A stretch of 64,000 nucleotides of DNA from assembly GCF_031755915.1 (NCBI RefSeq), contig NC_083381.1, positions 5,096,501-5,160,500 on the forward strand, in the 5' to 3' direction. A program made the translations under genes and the position numbers. Within the stretch, counting starts at the first letter, position 1. Each line of letters starts with the position of its first letter. Source of the DNA: Ziziphus jujuba (lineage: Eukaryota; Streptophyta; Magnoliopsida; Rosales; Rhamnaceae). Below the pieces are notes generated by a model. The model saw nothing but the letters and a program-made list of their open reading frames with translations. It made no database searches and had not been told where the DNA came from. Below, piece after piece: positions 60,940-64,000 of this stretch.

Positions 60940-61949
60940 TGTTGAAATGTGGTGATCTTGCCACAATGTGCAAGGTAGTTTGGTTACACTTGTACTCTTT
61001 GTTTTGCAACATCAAAGACCAAACATTATTTATGTTTATGCATTTTATTTTATCTTGTAATGATTAAGAACAATATTTTTTTTTTGTAATGCCCTAAGCT
61101 CATTAACTAAAGCTTAGGGCCTTTTTGTCTAGTTGCTGGAATTGTATTTCCAGCAACATAAGTCCACTTCCTTGGATGCCATTTAATGAAGGTTTGGGAT
61201 TTGGATCTGAATTTTGGATATAATAAACTAGAAACGCAGAGGAAGCAGCAGCAAAAAGAATGGCCCAATTTGGAGCTGGGAAGGCTGAGTTAAGCCCTAA
61301 ACAATCTGACCCTTGTGCAGTTTTGTTGCCTAGAAATCTGGACAAAACTGCCTCGGGTTTGATTATTTTTGAATGGGTAAATGGACTTTGTTTTATCTGA
61401 TTTTTTGCTAGAACACAGTTAAATATTCAAAGGCTTCCCTCCAATTTTCAAGTCAAATGGAGCTGGTTTTCAAATTCAAATGCCTTAGACAAGCTAAATT
61501 GCCCATTAAAGAAGGTTTCTTGCATGCCCAGCACATTGATTAGAGTTAGTTGAGGTAGTTTGGCTTGGTTGGTTACTTTTAATGCTTTTGTATTTATTGC
61601 TCAATATGACAGCATGTCTTATTGTCTTTTTGATGTATTTAAAAGTATGAAAATTGTAATGAAAACGTTGAGGAAGTAATATTCAAAAAAACATATTTTG
61701 AAAAAAAAACAACAATTTTGGCTCTTTCTCTCTCTCTCTCTTAACTACTACATTTGTTTTCTTCTTCTTCCCAAAAGCTAACAACCTTCTCAAGAACCCT
61801 AAACCTCCATTAAAACCAGAAACAAAACCTTAACAAACCCAAAGAAAACAAAATCAAGAACCAAGAACCAACAACAATCATTCTTGACTAACACCTTGAA
61901 TGATTGTGCTCTAGGGTACAACAACATAAACCTACACCAAATTCCAACA
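60940..61949 (+). mobile_element. Solo LTR (1.0 kb), family 2 copy 1
   Basis: It begins TGTTGAAATGTGGTGATC and ends AAATTCCAACA, 1,010 bp, flanked by exact CAAAT at 60935-60939 and 61950-61954. It shares layout and words with 62094-63146 (a CAGCAACATA block, then TTTTGTAT/TATTTAAAA, then an AACCCTAAA-rich right third). No internal region is present. It sits in a spliced-out part of the CACTA transposase pseudogene. Confidence 0.85.
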
Positions 61950-62093
61950 CAAATGATTTTATATTAGTTATAAATAAAAATGTAAATTATTGTAAACAAT
62001 ATTATTATGATAATTAAAATGTTAGATAGAAATAAGAATTTTTTTTTTCTTTCTAATTCTTATCCATCTTCATCCATGTCTCAACTTGAAGAG

Positions 62094-62184
62094 TGTTGAA
62101 GTGTGGCAATTTTGCCACTTGATGGTGTATGTCACCGGCTAACATGCACACCTTGGTATCAAATTATTTCCTTTTATGAGTTTA

Positions 62185-62215
<31 letters not shown>

Positions 62216-63146
62216 TTGTATGTTTTAATTTATGCAAGGTATATTTTGATAATGTTTTGTGCCTAAGTTATGTATGCAAAAGTATAGGCAAAATTATGCA
62301 CAAAAGAGTAGGAATGTTATGCTTGAAATGCCTATGGATTCATAATTTCCAGCAACATAGTTCCACTATTTATCTTATATCTCAGGTTGCAAATGGATTT
62401 TTGGGCTGAAATTTTGAGGAATGTCTACAGACATATATAGAAGACTATGGTTCAAATTTCAGGTCCAAATGACATGGGAAAGTCCATTTTCTATTCCAAA
62501 CAGATTGCTGTATCTGATGGGCCCAGTATGCAGAGTATGGGTCAGCTTTGGAGCTGTTTGGCCCATGATCCGGTTCCAGAACTTTCCTAGCTCTTGGAAC
62601 AATATTTATTGATGACCAAGGATGCTTCAAACCAAGTTTCATAAGCAGATACAAAGGGGAACTAAGTAGGTGAAGCTAGTTTGGTTGTTTACCCAAACTA
62701 GTTAAACAATAGGAACTTAGTTCAAAACCATGTGCCACTTTTTACTATATTTGGAATAGACATGTTGCAGCTGGTTTTTGACTCTTTTGTATATGAAAAG
62801 TTAGGTGTTGACCATTTTACTTTTTTAAATTTCAAATACTTTACTCATTTTGTAAGCTCACATGCTTGGCATGTGTGAACTAGTTGTAATTTCAAGCTTA
62901 TATTGTAAAATGAATGAAATGCTACACATCTAAGCCTTATTTTCAAAAGCCAACGTGTTCCTCTTCTTCTTATCTCTTCTTCAACACCTTAGAACACTTT
63001 AGGAACCCTAAAAACCAGAAAACACCATAACCAAAACCTAAAAACACAACTCACACACAACCATTCCCAAGAGTATCACCAAAAGCTTGCTTGTTGCTAA
63101 CACTTCAAGCTAGCTTGCTCTTGGTCATAACCTTCTCACCCCAACA
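62094..63146 (+). mobile_element. Solo LTR (1.05 kb), family 2 copy 2
   Basis: It begins TGTTGAAGTGTGGCAATTTT and ends CTCACCCCAACA, 1,053 bp, flanked by exact AAGAG at 62089-62093 and 63147-63151. It is clearly diverged from copy 1, so the two are independent insertions and not one element's pair of LTRs; the differing target duplications confirm this. It splits an exon of the CACTA pseudogene. Confidence 0.85.
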
Positions 63147-63454
63147 AAGAGAAGCATGCTTTCTAATAAGCTAATTGCACTCACTAGAGAATTTATTTGA
63201 AATCTTATCATTCTTAGGCTTCTCTGTGTCATAATGCATTTCAACCTCTAGCTTCTCCCAAGTTGCAACAATAGTTGTAGTCCTTTTCCTAAGATTTTTG
63301 CTTTGCGGATGAGATGCAAAAAATATTAAATAAACAAACAAGATATTTATGTAAGTAAAATAAAATTAAGAATAATATTTAAGAAGAATAAGTAATATAG
63401 AAAATTGGAGTCTATGAAATTGACGGACATATGCTCATTTTGATTCTATGATTA

Positions 63455-63525
63455 TTAAAAGCTGAAGTTGAAATAATATTACTAATGATCATAACAATGC
63501 ATACGCATAAGGTTAGATAGAATAA
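63455..63525. repeat. 70-bp direct repeat, copy 1
   Basis: ATTAAAAGCTGAAGTTGAAA then ATATTACTAATGATCATAAC and GGTTAGATA recur at 63926-63990, 466-470 bp away, at about 85% identity. It may belong to the CACTA end. Confidence 0.75.
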
Positions 63526-63925
63526 TAACAATAACTACTAGGTTTTCATGATCAGTGCATTTAATTTTTTTTTTCTTTTCAAAAAATCAATAAATTTTAT
63601 ATATATACATATATATATATCTTCAACAACAAAGAAATAAACATTAAATATCGTGGGATTTCTTCCCAAAGCAATACATTTTTGCAAATAAAAAACTCAT
63701 ATATTTACCAACTAAACTACTAATTTTCTCTCCAAAAGTCAAACCTTTGCTAGCATAGCTTGCTAATTTCGACGACAATGATACCTTTGCCGAGGAAATC
63801 ATACAATTCGTAGGTAAAAGTTTTTTATTACTTATATATATATATATATATATATATAATGGATTAATTATGTTTTCCTCATGGTAAAAAAATAATTGTA
63901 AATTAAAATCGATATTGATGTATAT

Positions 63926-63990
63926 TAAAAGTTGAAGTTGATATAATATTACTAATGATCATAACATTATATACGTATTCGGTTAGATAA
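63926..63990. repeat. 70-bp direct repeat, copy 2, at window edge
   Basis: Partner of 63455-63525. The window ends 10 bases later, so the extent is unknown. Confidence 0.75.
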
Positions 63991-64000
63991 TTTTTTTTCT

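Larger units (their letters stand above)
57422..63325 (-). pseudogene. Transposase_24-like CACTA pseudogene
   Basis: Minus-strand segments in order. 63320-63152 and its continuation at 62093-62060 give KLEVEMHYDTEKP, NKFSSECN and HASLQVETWMK. After an intron, from 60882, come FDVDLIDKCNVNYINRMM and, shifted by one frame, LHNHFLDIEAG, LKEEDWLHVCHFFSTNEKYL. After a further intron, from 60619, come MSSVKEEYDSYKDQTEERMS (coiled coil). On the far side of the solo LTR, from 57534, come IEQFMAQNFCSG and a run of six prolines, to a stop at 57422-57424. This layout matches the plant Transposase_24 (Ptta/En/Spm) family: a W-x-LC motif followed by a coiled coil. Stops and one frameshift inactivate it. 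Solo LTRs sit in its exons and introns. Confidence 0.6.
56450..63850 (-). mobile_element. Remains of a CACTA (En/Spm) element, heavily interrupted
   Basis: Three lines of evidence: (1) subterminal-type repeats at 56480-57190 with many words like GTCGACAAAATTCGTCG, GGCAATTTCATC and CCGCAAAGG; (2) similar words at 63755-63815 (TTTCGACGACAATG, TTTGCCGAGGAAATC) on the other side; (3) a Transposase_24-type pseudogene on the minus strand between them. Three solo LTRs account for about 5 kb of the length. Exact CACTA ends and a 3-bp target duplication were not found, so the limits are approximate. Confidence 0.6.

Noticed and set aside
60940..63146. The two 1-kb LTRs as ends of one short retroelement
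   Set aside because: Each has its own different 5-bp target duplication, and the DNA between them is CACTA sequence, so they are independent insertions.

Overview
This window looks like nuclear DNA of a flowering plant, probably a dicot. The evidence is long AT-rich introns with GT/GC...AG borders, a plant-type nucleoporin gene, a receptor-like cytoplasmic kinase, and a dense load of plant transposon types (Ty1/copia, Ty3/gypsy, solo LTRs, PIF/Harbinger, CACTA, MITEs, a LINE remnant). I cannot name the species.

Layout. (1) 1-16948: 24 exons on + of the gene for the nuclear-pore scaffold protein NUP160. The 5' end lies left of the window; the visible 1,306 codons run to a stop at 16946-16948. 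A 5'-truncated LINE with a poly(A) tail sits just after that stop. (2) 17.4-24.3 kb: AT-rich intergenic DNA with a chain of short related inverted-repeat elements (MITEs) at 21.48-22.47 kb and a relative at 19.9 kb. (3) 24305-25957: a complete two-exon receptor-like cytoplasmic kinase gene on +, the only complete host gene seen. Its catalytic loop is HGD (not HRD), and it carries an asparagine run in the activation segment. (4) 26-39 kb: gene-poor DNA with diverged repeats, one more MITE of the same family, a decayed PIF/Harbinger transposon whose three expected acidic residues are all replaced, and a second MITE type. (5) 39.6-40.2 kb: fragments of two unrelated host genes (a leucine-rich-repeat exon and pieces of pyruvate dehydrogenase E1 beta), all on the minus strand. 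(6) 41681-50388: a Ty1/copia element on the minus strand with two LTRs and a 5-bp target duplication. Its gag is split by a 1.8-kb solo LTR with its own duplication, and its leader carries a dense array of ACGT (G-box/ABRE-like) motifs. (7) 51.5-55.9 kb: a badly decayed Ty3/gypsy element on +. (8) About 56.4-63.9 kb: remains of a CACTA (En/Spm) element with a minus-strand Transposase_24-like pseudogene, cut by three solo LTRs (57540-60519, 60940-61949, 62094-63146), each with an exact 5-bp target duplication.

The two host genes show no sign of working together. The rest records successive transposon insertions whose order can be read from nesting: the CACTA and copia elements came first and the solo LTRs later. 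I found no undescribed gene system that I can defend. The features most worth a second look are the ACGT-motif array in the copia leader, the Asn run in the kinase activation segment, the clustered MITE family, the patch of mixed gene fragments, and the CACTA reading frame that becomes continuous again when a solo LTR is subtracted. Alignments here were made by eye, so exon ends and repeat borders without a stated target duplication are approximate.
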